Source: Bacteroidaceae bacterium (lineage in GTDB: Bacteria > Bacteroidota > Bacteroidia > Bacteroidales > Barnesiellaceae_A). From it: DNA of 64,000 bases. A program made the translations under genes and the position numbers. Below are positions 1 through 8,147 of this stretch, one piece after another. The notes beneath the pieces are model-generated. The model saw nothing but the letters and a program-made list of their open reading frames with translations, made no database searches and had not been told where the DNA came from. Position 1 is the first letter of the stretch; each line of letters begins with the position of its first letter. The stretch is from positions 1-64,000 of the forward strand of contig JAFXJY010000035.1 of the NCBI GenBank assembly GCA_017531985.1. The letters are read 5' to 3'.

Positions 1-858
1 GCCGGTGCTGATATTAATCTCGCAAACGTTAACATCGAGGATGTTGCTGCCGATAAAGTATTTGCCGTATGGGTAGACGAAGATGCAGCAGGTGATGCCG
101 ACAAGGTAGTTGTTAATGGTGGTCTTGTAAAGGTTGAAGGTAGCAATGTTATGGGTGTTGCTTCAAATGCGGAATTGGCTAATGCAACAATCCCTCAAAA
201 TGCTACAATATACTTAACTGCCGGTAATTTCATTATTCCTGATGCTTGCCAAGGAAAAACTGTGACCTTTATTGGTACAGGTAATCCTGAGGATACTAAA
301 ATAGCTACACAGGATGATGGAAGCTATGAAGGTTGTGATTATTCATTAGATGGCTCAACTGTAATATTCGAAAATATCAGCATTAATACAGATTCACATA
401 CATATACCGGTTATGCACGTTGCAACGGTACATATAGAAACTGTATCATCAACGGAACATACACATTGTATGGCAATAGCGTATTCGAGAAATGTACATT
501 CAATGTATCGGGTGATGTCTATAACATTTGGACTTGGGGTGCTCCTGTAGCAACATTTACAGATTGTACTTTCAACTGCGATGGTAAGGCTATGCTGCTC
601 TATGGACAAGTAAACACTCAGTTGACAATGAACAAATGTACTTTCAATGACAAAGGTGGCTTGCCTGACTTGAAGGCTGCTATCGAGATAGGTAACGACT
701 ACAACAAGAGCTATAACTTGGTTGTTAATAATGCAACTGTCAATGGTTTCGAAATTAACGACAAGGGTATCAACACAGGTACTACTCTCTGGGCTAACAA
801 GAACTCTATGGGTCAAGACAAACTCAATGTAGTAGTTGATGGTGTAGATGTGTACTAA
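1..858 (+). CDS. 3' part of a surface/secreted beta-helix-like protein (partial)
   Basis: The reading frame is open from the first base of the window to the TAA at 856-858, so this is the C-terminal part (about 285 residues) of a longer protein. The sequence is rich in Asn, Thr and Gly, with short recurring hydrophobic/polar strands and evenly spaced Cys residues (for example FENISI, YRNCIING, FEKCTFN, FTDCTFN, MNKCTFN). This is the look of a right-handed parallel beta-helix, where each rung ends in a turn. Such domains occur in Bacteroidales surface adhesins and polysaccharide-acting proteins. No catalytic residues can be assigned and there is no T9SS-like C-terminal domain; the protein simply ends in DGVDVY. 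The start, any signal peptide and the upstream domains lie outside the window, so a function is not given. A strong terminator hairpin follows directly. Confidence 0.75.
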   Translation, partial: AGADINLANVNIEDVAADKVFAVWVDEDAAGDADKVVVNGGLVKVEGSNVMGVASNAELANATIPQNATIYLTAGNFIIPDACQGKTVTFIGTGNPEDTKIATQDDGSYEGCDYSLDGSTVIFENISINTDSHTYTGYARCNGTYRNCIINGTYTLYGNSVFEKCTFNVSGDVYNIWTWGAPVATFTDCTFNCDGKAMLLYGQVNTQLTMNKCTFNDKGGLPDLKAAIEIGNDYNKSYNLVVNNATVNGFEINDKGINTGTTLWANKNSMGQDKLNVVVDGVDVY

Positions 859-887
859 TATTTGATATATTTATCTAATGAACAGAC

Positions 888-930
888 AGAGGGCTGTGGC
901 GAGTGAGACTTGCTACAGCCCTCTTCTTTG
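888..930 (+). terminator. Intrinsic terminator after the beta-helix gene
   Basis: The arms AGAGGGCTGT (888-897) and ACAGCCCTCT (915-924) are perfect inverted repeats. The stem extends inward by a few more pairs and is followed by a T-rich run, about 30 bases after the stop codon. Confidence 0.8.
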
Positions 931-1265
931 TGACAGACTTTTCTTATCGGGAAACTCGGAGGTTGAAAATATCTCTGTCTGTATAATCAGTAGAACGGGA
1001 AATCCTTACGAGACAGCTGGGTTGGGAAAATTGATTGAACGGAAGTTGCAACCTACGGTTGTATAGATGAATATTGCTAAACATCATTAAAAAAGCAGTT
1101 TATAATTTTTCGATTACTCATTTTGTATTATCTTCGCACGATGTTAACCCACCTCAGGTTATTAACAAAAAGTGCCACTTATCAACAATTTAAGCATTTT
1201 GTGCCAAAATAAATAGGGGAGTAGGTAAAAAAATATTTCCTTTGCAATGGAATAAAAGGATAAAC
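925..1265 (+). promoter_or_regulatory. parA upstream region with a candidate promoter
   Basis: There is no credible gene between the terminator and parA. A -7-like element TATCTTCG lies at 1129-1136 with a TTTTCG element about 17-20 bp upstream (1107-1112), a variant of the Bacteroides promoter. A second, weaker candidate, TTCCTTTG, lies at 1237-1244. Two 9-mers resembling DnaA boxes with one or two mismatches (1159-1167 and 1179-1187) are 20 bp apart. No parS-like palindrome was seen. Confidence 0.4.
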
Positions 1266-2033
1266 ATGGGAAAAATAATAGCAATAGCCAATCAAAAAGG
1301 AGGAGTAGGAAAAACAACTACCTCGATGAACCTTGCCGCTTCGTTAGCGTTGCTCGATAAGAAAGTGCTTCTTGTCGATGCCGACCCACAGGCCAATGCG
1401 TCATCGGGGCTTGGCGTGGATGTGCGTACGGTAAAATGCTCGCTATATGAATGCTTGATAAGTGAGAAGGTTATCGCCGATGCTGTGTGCCAAACACCTG
1501 TACCGGGCATGCATATCGTGCCGTCACACATCAACTTAGTGGGTGCCGAGTTGGAGTTGCTCAACCTGCCCCAGCGTGAGCGTCGCATGGAGACGTTGTT
1601 TGCTGCCGTACGCAATGACTATGATTTCATCATCATCGACTGTTCGCCTTCGTTGGGTATCATTACCGTCAACGCTCTGACAGCTGCCGACTCGGTTATC
1701 ATCCCTGTTCAAGCCGAGTACTTTGCCTTGGAGGGTATAAGTAAATTGTTGAACACCATTAAGATAATAAAAGCAAAACTGAATACACGTCTCGAAATAG
1801 AGGGCTTTCTGTTGACCATGTACGACTCACGTTTGCGACTGGCCAACCAGATATATGAGGAGTTGAAAGGACACTTTGGACGCATGGTGTTCGATACCGT
1901 CATACAACGTAACATACGCCTGAGCGAGGCACCCAGTCACGGGCTTCCTGTGGCACTATACGATAGCGAGTCGCGAGGCAGCATCAACCATATGCAACTC
2001 GCCAAAGAATTGTTGAAACGAAATAATATGTAG
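1266..2033 (+). CDS. parA: ParA-family chromosome partitioning ATPase (Soj)
   Basis: A 255-residue ParA/MinD-superfamily ATPase. It works with ParB to move and separate newly replicated origins. The deviant Walker A motif KGGVGKTT is at residues 11-18, the A' motif LLVDADPQ near 36-43 and the Walker B-like FIIIDCSPS near 120-128. It has no N-terminal helix-turn-helix, so it is the short chromosomal (Soj) type and not the long plasmid type. An in-frame ATG eight codons upstream (1242) exists, but the conserved N-terminus begins at MGKIIAIANQKGG, and AAAGGA precedes 1266, so I chose 1266. parB begins 5 bases after the stop, followed closely by two envelope genes, a neighbourhood typical of Bacteroidales. 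Confidence 0.95.
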   Translation: MGKIIAIANQKGGVGKTTTSMNLAASLALLDKKVLLVDADPQANASSGLGVDVRTVKCSLYECLISEKVIADAVCQTPVPGMHIVPSHINLVGAELELLNLPQRERRMETLFAAVRNDYDFIIIDCSPSLGIITVNALTAADSVIIPVQAEYFALEGISKLLNTIKIIKAKLNTRLEIEGFLLTMYDSRLRLANQIYEELKGHFGRMVFDTVIQRNIRLSEAPSHGLPVALYDSESRGSINHMQLAKELLKRNNM

Positions 2034-2038
2034 AGAAT

Positions 2039-2917
2039 ATGGTAGCAGTGAAGAGAAATGCCTTGGGACGAGGTCTTGACGCCCTCATCAACATGGACGA
2101 GATAGAGACCTCGGGGACATCGTCGATAAGTGAGATAGAGTTGTCACGCATACAACCCAACCCCGATCAGCCCCGTCGCGAGTTTGACAACGAGAGTCTC
2201 GAAGAACTTGCCACCTCTATTCGCGAGATAGGTATCGTGCAGCCCATATCGTTGCGACAACTTGCCAACGGAACTTACCAGATAATAGCCGGTGAACGTC
2301 GTTATCGTGCAGCCTTGCTTGCCGGACTATCGACCATCCCTGCCTATATTCGCACCGTTGAGGATGAGGCTGTGATGGAGATGGCACTCATCGAGAATAT
2401 ACAGCGTGAAGACCTCAATGCCATAGAAATAGCCCTCTCGTTTAAGAAACTGATAGAACAATACAACCTCACACAGGAGCGGTTGAGCGAACGCATAGGT
2501 AAGAAACGTACCACCATAGCCAACTATCTGCGACTGCTGCGACTCCCTGCCGAGGTGCAGATAGGTCTGCGAGATAAGGTTATCGACATGGGACATGCCC
2601 GAGCCTTGCTCTCGGTGGAGAGTACTGCCGTACAACTTGAATTATATAAAGCCATCGTTGCCGAAGGATTGTCGGTGCGTCGTGTCGAGGAGTTGGCTCG
2701 CAGCATGGCACAAGCTCCCTCCCGAGCAGCCAAGAAAGTGGCTCACAGTAGTTCACGTCGACAAGAGTATAACTTGCTTAAAAATCACTTGTCCGACTTT
2801 TTCGGTACCAAGGTACAATTTAGTTGCGATGACCGAGGTAAAGGTCGTATAAGTATCCCCTTCAAGAACGAGGAGGAACTGGAACGACTGATAGCACTCT
2901 TCGACAAACTGAAATAG
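2039..2917 (+). CDS. parB: ParB/Spo0J chromosome partitioning protein
   Basis: A 292-residue ParB that binds parS sites and spreads as a CTP-dependent clamp. The N-terminal ALGRGLDALI segment (about 8-17) is the usual ParA-stimulating peptide. The ParB/Srx catalytic fold contains GERRYRAA at 85-92 and ENIQREDLNAIE at 119-130, both signatures of the CTP-binding and DNA-contact regions. A helix-turn-helix follows (about 144-167, LTQERLSERIGKKRTTI), then a linker with Arg/Ser and a C-terminal dimerisation segment. Length is normal. It lies 5 bp after parA, so the two are surely co-transcribed. No parS could be found in this window. Confidence 0.95.
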   Translation: MVAVKRNALGRGLDALINMDEIETSGTSSISEIELSRIQPNPDQPRREFDNESLEELATSIREIGIVQPISLRQLANGTYQIIAGERRYRAALLAGLSTIPAYIRTVEDEAVMEMALIENIQREDLNAIEIALSFKKLIEQYNLTQERLSERIGKKRTTIANYLRLLRLPAEVQIGLRDKVIDMGHARALLSVESTAVQLELYKAIVAEGLSVRRVEELARSMAQAPSRAAKKVAHSSSRRQEYNLLKNHLSDFFGTKVQFSCDDRGKGRISIPFKNEEELERLIALFDKLK

Positions 2918-2919
2918 AG

Positions 2920-3690
2920 ATGAACGTGCAAGGCAACATATTGCAATGGATGCAACAACAGCTGCTGCGAATGGTGTTGTTGCTGTGTGTGTTGTGGGTC
3001 AACATGGGTATGGCACAGGACAACACAATGCCATTGTCTCCAATGGTTGTCCCCGACACGACCTCAACCATCGACAGTCTCTCTCTCATGGAACAACCGG
3101 TGTCGCTCATGATGGACTCGGTAGCCGTATCGACTCTTGTTGCGGACAGCACCGCCCTTACCACCGATACCATTGTCATACCCGGCACAGTGTCGAGCTT
3201 CAATCCCGACGGTATGCGAGCCGTATGGCTCTCGGCATTATGTCCCGGATTGGGACAGATATATAACCGACGCTACTGGAAGCTACCCATCGTAGTGGGT
3301 GGATTTGTGGGACTTGTGTATGCCACATCGTGGAACAATCGCATGCTTAGCGACTACCAACAAGCCTATCTCGACATCATGGATACCGACCCATCGACCA
3401 ACAGTTATATGGACTTTTTCCCTCCCTACTACAAGGAGGAGAACTTGGACAAGACGTGGCTGACCAACTTGCTGAAAACACGCAAAGACTCCTATCGACA
3501 CTACCGTGACTACTGTATCGTGGGCATGGTGGCACTCTACCTTGTGTGTATCTTGGATGCCTATGTCGATGCCGAGTTATACCATTTCGACATGTCGACC
3601 GACCTTGCCATCGATGTTAAGCCGGCAATAATACCTATAACACGCACACAATACCCTGCATTAGGCTTGCAGTGTGCAATAACATTCTGA
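2920..3690 (+). CDS. DUF5683 membrane protein
   Basis: 256 residues with an N-terminal hydrophobic segment (about 16-32) ending in MAQ, typical of a signal peptide. A Ser/Thr/Asp-rich linker follows to about residue 97. The DUF5683 core then shows WLSALCPGLGQIYNRRYWK (about 101-119), a first hydrophobic hairpin (about 120-133) and a second membrane segment (about 199-217). The family sits between parB and mltD in many Bacteroidales, but its function is not established. The start is 2 bases after the parB stop and the stop overlaps the mltD start region, so it belongs to the same operon. Its position suggests an envelope or cell-division-linked role; that is inference. Confidence 0.8.
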   Translation: MNVQGNILQWMQQQLLRMVLLLCVLWVNMGMAQDNTMPLSPMVVPDTTSTIDSLSLMEQPVSLMMDSVAVSTLVADSTALTTDTIVIPGTVSSFNPDGMRAVWLSALCPGLGQIYNRRYWKLPIVVGGFVGLVYATSWNNRMLSDYQQAYLDIMDTDPSTNSYMDFFPPYYKEENLDKTWLTNLLKTRKDSYRHYRDYCIVGMVALYLVCILDAYVDAELYHFDMSTDLAIDVKPAIIPITRTQYPALGLQCAITF

Positions 3691-3692
3691 CT

Positions 3693-5180
3693 ATGAATAG
3701 ATTTAGATTATTTTCAGTGTTAATCCTTGGGCTGTTGCTCCCCTTTGTGGTGCAAGCCCGCGAGAGTGAGTTGGAGAGAGAGCTGACCGACGATGTTGTC
3801 GTATCGGCACAAGATACGATTACCGACAAAGACTTTGAACTCCCGCAAGACTATATCGACCACATGCAGCAACGTCTCGACGACTGGTATCTGCTCAACT
3901 ACACCAGCTATACACCTCAGTCGAACGAGCATACACACGATGTCAATTATCCCGACTCGGTATATCGCCAACGCTTGGCCGACTTGGAGACAATCATAGA
4001 GATGCCATACAACCAGATAGTACGCAATTGCATAGACAATTATATGCGAAATAAACGCAACTCGCTGAGTGCCATCTTGGGACGAAGCATGTTGTATATG
4101 CCCATCTTCGAGCAAGCCCTCGAAGAGGCAGGATTGCCGTTGGAACTGAAATATCTGGCAGTTGTCGAGTCGGCACTACGCCCCGATGCCACCTCGCGAG
4201 TGGGAGCAGCCGGCTTATGGCAGTTTATGCCCGCAACAGGACGCATGTATAACCTTGCACTCACCTCACTCGTCGATGAACGTCGCGATCCCTACAAGTC
4301 GTCGGTGGCGGCAGCCCAGTATCTCAAAGACCTCTACGAGATGTTTGGCGATTGGCACTTGGCATTGGCCGCCTACAATTGTGGACCGGGCAGGGTGTCG
4401 CGTGATATTCGTGCCGTAGGTCGTAATGACTTCTGGGAAATTTACTATCGCCTACCATCCGAGACACGCATGTATGTACCACTGTTCATAGCAGCCAACT
4501 ATGCCATGAAGTACTACGAAGAACACAACATCGAACCCATCCTCCCCGACAGACCCCTTACCACCGACACCGTAATGGTGAACCATCGACTGAACTTTGA
4601 GCATATCTCCAAGGTTCTCGATGTACCCATCGAAGCACTGAAAGAACTCAATCCGCAATATCGTCGCGATATCATTCCCGGCAGTGTCAACAAGTCGTAT
4701 TCACTGCGACTCCCCTCGCAGCAGGCCTTCGCCTTCCGCGTAATGGAAGATTCGATCATGGCATTGGCCAAGAAGGAACTGGCCGAACAAGGTCTCTCGG
4801 AAGAGGATATTGACATGGAGCCTACGCCCATCTATCACAAAGTACGCAAGGGCGAAACCCTATCGAAGATAGCACGCAAATATGGCACAACGGTGAAAAA
4901 CATCAAGACATGGAGCGGCATCAAGAGCGATCGCCTACGCATAGGACAATCGGTTATAGTAGGTTGGAGTAACGGTGCACCGGCGGTAAAGAGTCGCAGT
5001 AAAAGTAGCACAACCACCAAGCCTGTTGCCACCGATGCCGCAACCTATCACAAAGTACGCAAAGGCGAAACCCTCTCGACCATAGCCCAACGATATGGCA
5101 CAACCGTAAAGAGACTGAAACGAGCCAACAATATCAAGGGCGACAACATCTATGTAGGTCAGCGGTTGGTCATACCGTAG
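3693..5180 (+). CDS. mltD: Membrane-bound lytic transglycosylase D-like, with LysM repeats
   Basis: A 495-residue periplasmic murein hydrolase that cleaves the MurNAc-GlcNAc bond to give 1,6-anhydro products. The signal peptide is at 1-22 (LILGLLLPFVVQA). The SLT (family 1) domain spans about 120-260, with catalytic Glu159 in the VVES motif, then GAAGLWQFMPATG and AYNCGPG. Two LysM domains near 381-425 and 452-495 share the near-identical opening YHKVRKGETLS and should hold the enzyme on peptidoglycan. A Lys/Ser/Thr-rich linker separates them. An in-frame ATG at 3672 would give seven extra residues before the signal peptide and overlap the previous gene, so I chose 3693. No lipobox is visible, unlike E. 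coli MltD. Confidence 0.92.
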   Translation: MNRFRLFSVLILGLLLPFVVQARESELERELTDDVVVSAQDTITDKDFELPQDYIDHMQQRLDDWYLLNYTSYTPQSNEHTHDVNYPDSVYRQRLADLETIIEMPYNQIVRNCIDNYMRNKRNSLSAILGRSMLYMPIFEQALEEAGLPLELKYLAVVESALRPDATSRVGAAGLWQFMPATGRMYNLALTSLVDERRDPYKSSVAAAQYLKDLYEMFGDWHLALAAYNCGPGRVSRDIRAVGRNDFWEIYYRLPSETRMYVPLFIAANYAMKYYEEHNIEPILPDRPLTTDTVMVNHRLNFEHISKVLDVPIEALKELNPQYRRDIIPGSVNKSYSLRLPSQQAFAFRVMEDSIMALAKKELAEQGLSEEDIDMEPTPIYHKVRKGETLSKIARKYGTTVKNIKTWSGIKSDRLRIGQSVIVGWSNGAPAVKSRSKSSTTTKPVATDAATYHKVRKGETLSTIAQRYGTTVKRLKRANNIKGDNIYVGQRLVIP

Positions 5181-5235
5181 TGTATATGTGAGTGCCGTAG
5201 AAGTTTCGGCTGAAAGGATTTATAAATATACAAAG

Positions 5236-5284
5236 TACCCCATAGGGAAGTGACATGATAAAAAGGTCGCTTGCCTATGGGGTA
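5236..5284. terminator. Bidirectional terminator between mltD and purN
   Basis: Outer arms TACCCCATAGG (5236-5246) and CCTATGGGGTA (5274-5284) are perfect inverted repeats. The stem continues inward as AAGTGAC/GTCGCTT with one G-U pair. It lies between two convergent genes with no room for another feature. Confidence 0.8.
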
Positions 5285-5317
5285 TTAGATTAGTGTCGGC
5301 AAAAGTTATGAGAAACC

Positions 5318-5884
5318 TTAGTCGGTGAGGAGTTGTTCGATGACTTGTGGGAAGTGACGATGTTCGAGGATGTGGATGCGATCGGCGAGGGTGTCGGGGG
5401 TGTCGTCGGGGAGAACTTCGCAACGAGCTTGGAAGATGATTTCGCCACCGTCTATCATTTCATCGACATAGTGAATGGTAATACCACTCTCGGTGTCGCC
5501 GGCTGCAAGAACAGCCTCGTGTACGTGGTGACCATACATGCCTGCACCTCCGTGAAGGGGTAACAAAGAGGGATGGATGTTGATGATGCGTCGGGCAAAG
5601 GCTGTGGTGAGGGGAGTCTCTATCTTACGCATAAATCCTGCCAGAACGATGAGGTCGATGTTCTGCTCTTGAAGCATGTCGACAATGGGGGTTGCTGTGT
5701 TCCAAGTCTCTTTGTCGAGAGTGATGGTGGGGATGCCGAAGGGTTGCATGCGTTGGTGTACACCGGCATTGGCACGGTTGGAAAGTACGCAGGTTACTTG
5801 GATGTTGTCATTGTCGGCAAAGTGACGTGCTATGGCCTCGGCGTTTGTTCCCGAGCCGGAGGCAAAGATGGCTATACGTTTCAT
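5318..5884 (-). CDS. purN: Phosphoribosylglycinamide formyltransferase (GAR transformylase)
   Basis: 188 residues, the usual length. It transfers a formyl group from 10-formyl-tetrahydrofolate to GAR, step three of purine synthesis, in the cytoplasm. The start IAIFASGSGTN (about 4-14) forms the phosphate-binding loop. INIHPSLLP (about 103-111) carries the catalytic Asn/His region, and VDEMIDGGE (about 139-147) holds the conserved Asp that assists formyl transfer. It follows the Ig-like lipoprotein gene by 51 bases on the same strand, so the two may be co-transcribed although their functions do not obviously relate. The downstream terminator is shared with mltD. Confidence 0.95.
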   Translation of the reverse strand: MKRIAIFASGSGTNAEAIARHFADNDNIQVTCVLSNRANAGVHQRMQPFGIPTITLDKETWNTATPIVDMLQEQNIDLIVLAGFMRKIETPLTTAFARRIINIHPSLLPLHGGAGMYGHHVHEAVLAAGDTESGITIHYVDEMIDGGEIIFQARCEVLPDDTPDTLADRIHILEHRHFPQVIEQLLTD

Positions 5885-5935
5885 GTTGTATGGTTTGTTG
5901 ATAGGTTATTTTATTAATTAATGTGTAGTTGTAGC

Positions 5936-7951
5936 TTAGTTAAGGGGTCTTGCACTGCCGCTGAAAGAGCCGGGCGAGCTGTTGCCGGGACCATATCCAC
6001 CACTTCCGTAACGACTGCCCGAGTTGTAGTTGTTATTGCGGTTGTAGTTGTTGTCGTAGTCGTAGTCGTTATCTTCTTCGTCCTCTTTCTTGGGCATCTC
6101 CTCTTTTGATTTGTTTCTCTTGATAGCAAGGGGTTTCTGCTTGTCGATAGCGGTCTTGTATATGTCCCAGTCTTGTTCGACATTCCAGTAGGCACGCAGT
6201 TCCAGTTCGCCGGGGTAGTAATATACCTCCTCCGGTTGTCGCTGTTGGGTATAGTTGCCGGTATCGTATTTGCCGTTGTTGTTGCTGTCGATAAACAGGC
6301 GTGCATAGTAAGTGCCGGGTTTGAGGTAGGTAAACTCGGCTCCACCATCTTTGACAGGTACTTGATATACCGGTTTGTCGCTGTTGTTGAGCAGTTGCAC
6401 GACAGCACTATCGTTGACACCGATAAGAGAGAAGTAGAGGTTGGTGTACTCTTGCATCGACTTGATGTCGAAGTCGCGATTGAACTTGTCGGTGTGTAGT
6501 CCGTACATATCGATGACAGCCATCGAGTCGACTTCGAGGCGATACTTTCCCTCGGGCTTCCATCGATGCGATAATAGGTAGTTACGCAACGATATAGAGT
6601 CGGGAGCGAGTGTGTAGAGAGAGTCGGGTAGAGGTGTCCAAGTGGTATCGGACTTTTCGTAAAGATGAAAGGCTGATGCGTACAGGCTGTCGATGGGAGT
6701 CTTAAAGGAAATGACAATGGGGCGGTTGACCTCGTGTTTGCCGTTGATACCAATCTCCATGGGGGCGAATACGGTGGGTATAACCTCGGGCAGAGAGTCG
6801 TTAGAAGCACGTTTTTTCTTCTTCTTGTTCTCCTTGGGAGCCCGATAGGTCATGGTCAGTGTGTCGTTGTAGAGCGAGAGAGCTTCAAGCGAATCGGTAC
6901 GATAATAGCTTAGAGCCACTTTCAGTGTGTCGGAACGGAACACTGTTGAGTCTTTAATCCAATAATATAATGTGTCATTGGTGATATTCTTTTCCAATAC
7001 ATACCATTGGTCATGGGCTGTTGTATCGAGAAGCGAAATGACGGGTAGAGAGTCTTGCGGAGCAGCAAAGGTAAAGTCGAGTCGGTTGCGTTCTTTTCGT
7101 TGGTTGTCTTGCAGATATTGTCGTTTAATCTGCTCATTGAAAGCCGTAAGCAAGACGTTGTTGGGGAAGAATTGGTTGTAGTCGATGTAGTGGATAGAGT
7201 CGATTGTAGCCGAGTCGGTGTATATGGTGTCGGCATATTGTTTGGGCAATGAGTAGGGCGTGAAAATACTATCGCTGAAAGCAATATCTTCGGTGTTGGA
7301 GTCAAATCGGTAGTTTCGATTGCCATCTTTCAGTGCAACAATGCGGTATTGTCCGGGCTTGAGGTTGCGTATGGTAAAGTGACCGCGAGCATCGCTTGCC
7401 GCGATGCGTTCCATGGGGATTGTTGTGAAGGCCGAGTCGTGAAGGTTGCTGTAAGCTCCCACCAACATGCCGGTGATGGGTTCAAGATCTTCGGCATTAA
7501 GCAGTATGCCGGATATTTGCAGTGAGTCGCGTTCCTGACCGGTCGAGAAGGAGAAAGAGAATCCTTCGAGAGCATTTTTCTCGTTATTATCGACAATGGC
7601 ATTGCTAAAATCGATGGTATAGGTAGTGTTGGGCAGGAGTGTGTCTTGCAATTCGATGCGAACTTTTCGCCCCTGAGCCTGAATCTTGGGCATATTGAGT
7701 TGCGGAGGCGAGATAATCACCTTCTCGGAAGGTTTGTCCACTTGAATAATCTCGTCAAATTCTATCTCGATGCGTTTCTCATTATAGTTGCGAGTATCGG
7801 GCAGCGGGTTGCTCTTGATGTATTTGGGTGGAATCTCGTCCTTGGGTCCGCCGCCGGGACGCGACATGTTGGCACAAGAGTATAATATGCAACTCATAAT
7901 GAGTAGCATGATGATTAAAGGGAGGTATCGGAGATTGTTGTATATATTCAT
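5936..7951 (-). CDS. Ig-like (Big_5) domain lipoprotein
   Basis: 671 residues from the ATG at 7951. The N-terminus is a lipoprotein signal: a hydrophobic stretch (about 9-24) ending LYSC, with Cys26 as the likely lipidated residue. The following SRPGGGPKDEIPP segment is characteristic of a Bacteroidetes family annotated as Ig-like domain-containing protein. A bacterial Ig-like domain (SbsA/Big_5 type) covers about 40-140, then a carboxypeptidase-regulatory-like fold (about 155-225), further beta-rich segments, and a Lys/Glu-rich then Asn/Tyr/Gly/Ser-rich low-complexity tail. It is expected at the outer or inner membrane as a structural lipoprotein; its function is unknown. A longer in-frame ATG at 8014 would put 21 extra residues before the signal peptide and is less likely. 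Confidence 0.8.
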   Translation of the reverse strand: MNIYNNLRYLPLIIMLLIMSCILYSCANMSRPGGGPKDEIPPKYIKSNPLPDTRNYNEKRIEIEFDEIIQVDKPSEKVIISPPQLNMPKIQAQGRKVRIELQDTLLPNTTYTIDFSNAIVDNNEKNALEGFSFSFSTGQERDSLQISGILLNAEDLEPITGMLVGAYSNLHDSAFTTIPMERIAASDARGHFTIRNLKPGQYRIVALKDGNRNYRFDSNTEDIAFSDSIFTPYSLPKQYADTIYTDSATIDSIHYIDYNQFFPNNVLLTAFNEQIKRQYLQDNQRKERNRLDFTFAAPQDSLPVISLLDTTAHDQWYVLEKNITNDTLYYWIKDSTVFRSDTLKVALSYYRTDSLEALSLYNDTLTMTYRAPKENKKKKKRASNDSLPEVIPTVFAPMEIGINGKHEVNRPIVISFKTPIDSLYASAFHLYEKSDTTWTPLPDSLYTLAPDSISLRNYLLSHRWKPEGKYRLEVDSMAVIDMYGLHTDKFNRDFDIKSMQEYTNLYFSLIGVNDSAVVQLLNNSDKPVYQVPVKDGGAEFTYLKPGTYYARLFIDSNNNGKYDTGNYTQQRQPEEVYYYPGELELRAYWNVEQDWDIYKTAIDKQKPLAIKRNKSKEEMPKKEDEEDNDYDYDNNYNRNNNYNSGSRYGSGGYGPGNSSPGSFSGSARPLN

Positions 7952-8059
7952 ATATGAAAAAATTTGAGGGTATAAAGGTACAAAAAAAGTAATTTGAGTG
8001 CAAAATGTACACAATTTCGTGTCGACTTATTGCTAAAAAAACAAATAAACGGCTGTAAA

Positions 8060-8091
8060 TTGCGGTATAAAAGAAAAAAACCGTATATTTG
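8060..8091 (+). promoter_or_regulatory. Bacteroides-type promoter of secDF
   Basis: TATATTTG (8084-8091) matches the TAnnTTTG consensus exactly, and TTG at 8060-8062 lies about 21 bp upstream. The start codon is about 50 bases beyond the predicted transcription start. Confidence 0.7.
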
Positions 8092-8147
8092 CACGCTGAA
8101 ATAATATGCGAAAATATATAAATTAAAAAAATAAAAGTACTAAACAC

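Noticed and set aside
878..1066. 62-codon open frame after the beta-helix gene
   Set aside because: It begins in the terminator hairpin and has no ribosome site or recognisable protein features.
1..5200. parS site near parAB
   Set aside because: No 16-bp palindrome of the TGTTNCACGTGAAACA kind was found by eye.
5914..6810. 298-codon minus-strand frame in the Ig-like lipoprotein gene
   Set aside because: It lies in another frame of a well-supported gene; the protein is a Thr/Ser/Arg-rich low-complexity shadow.
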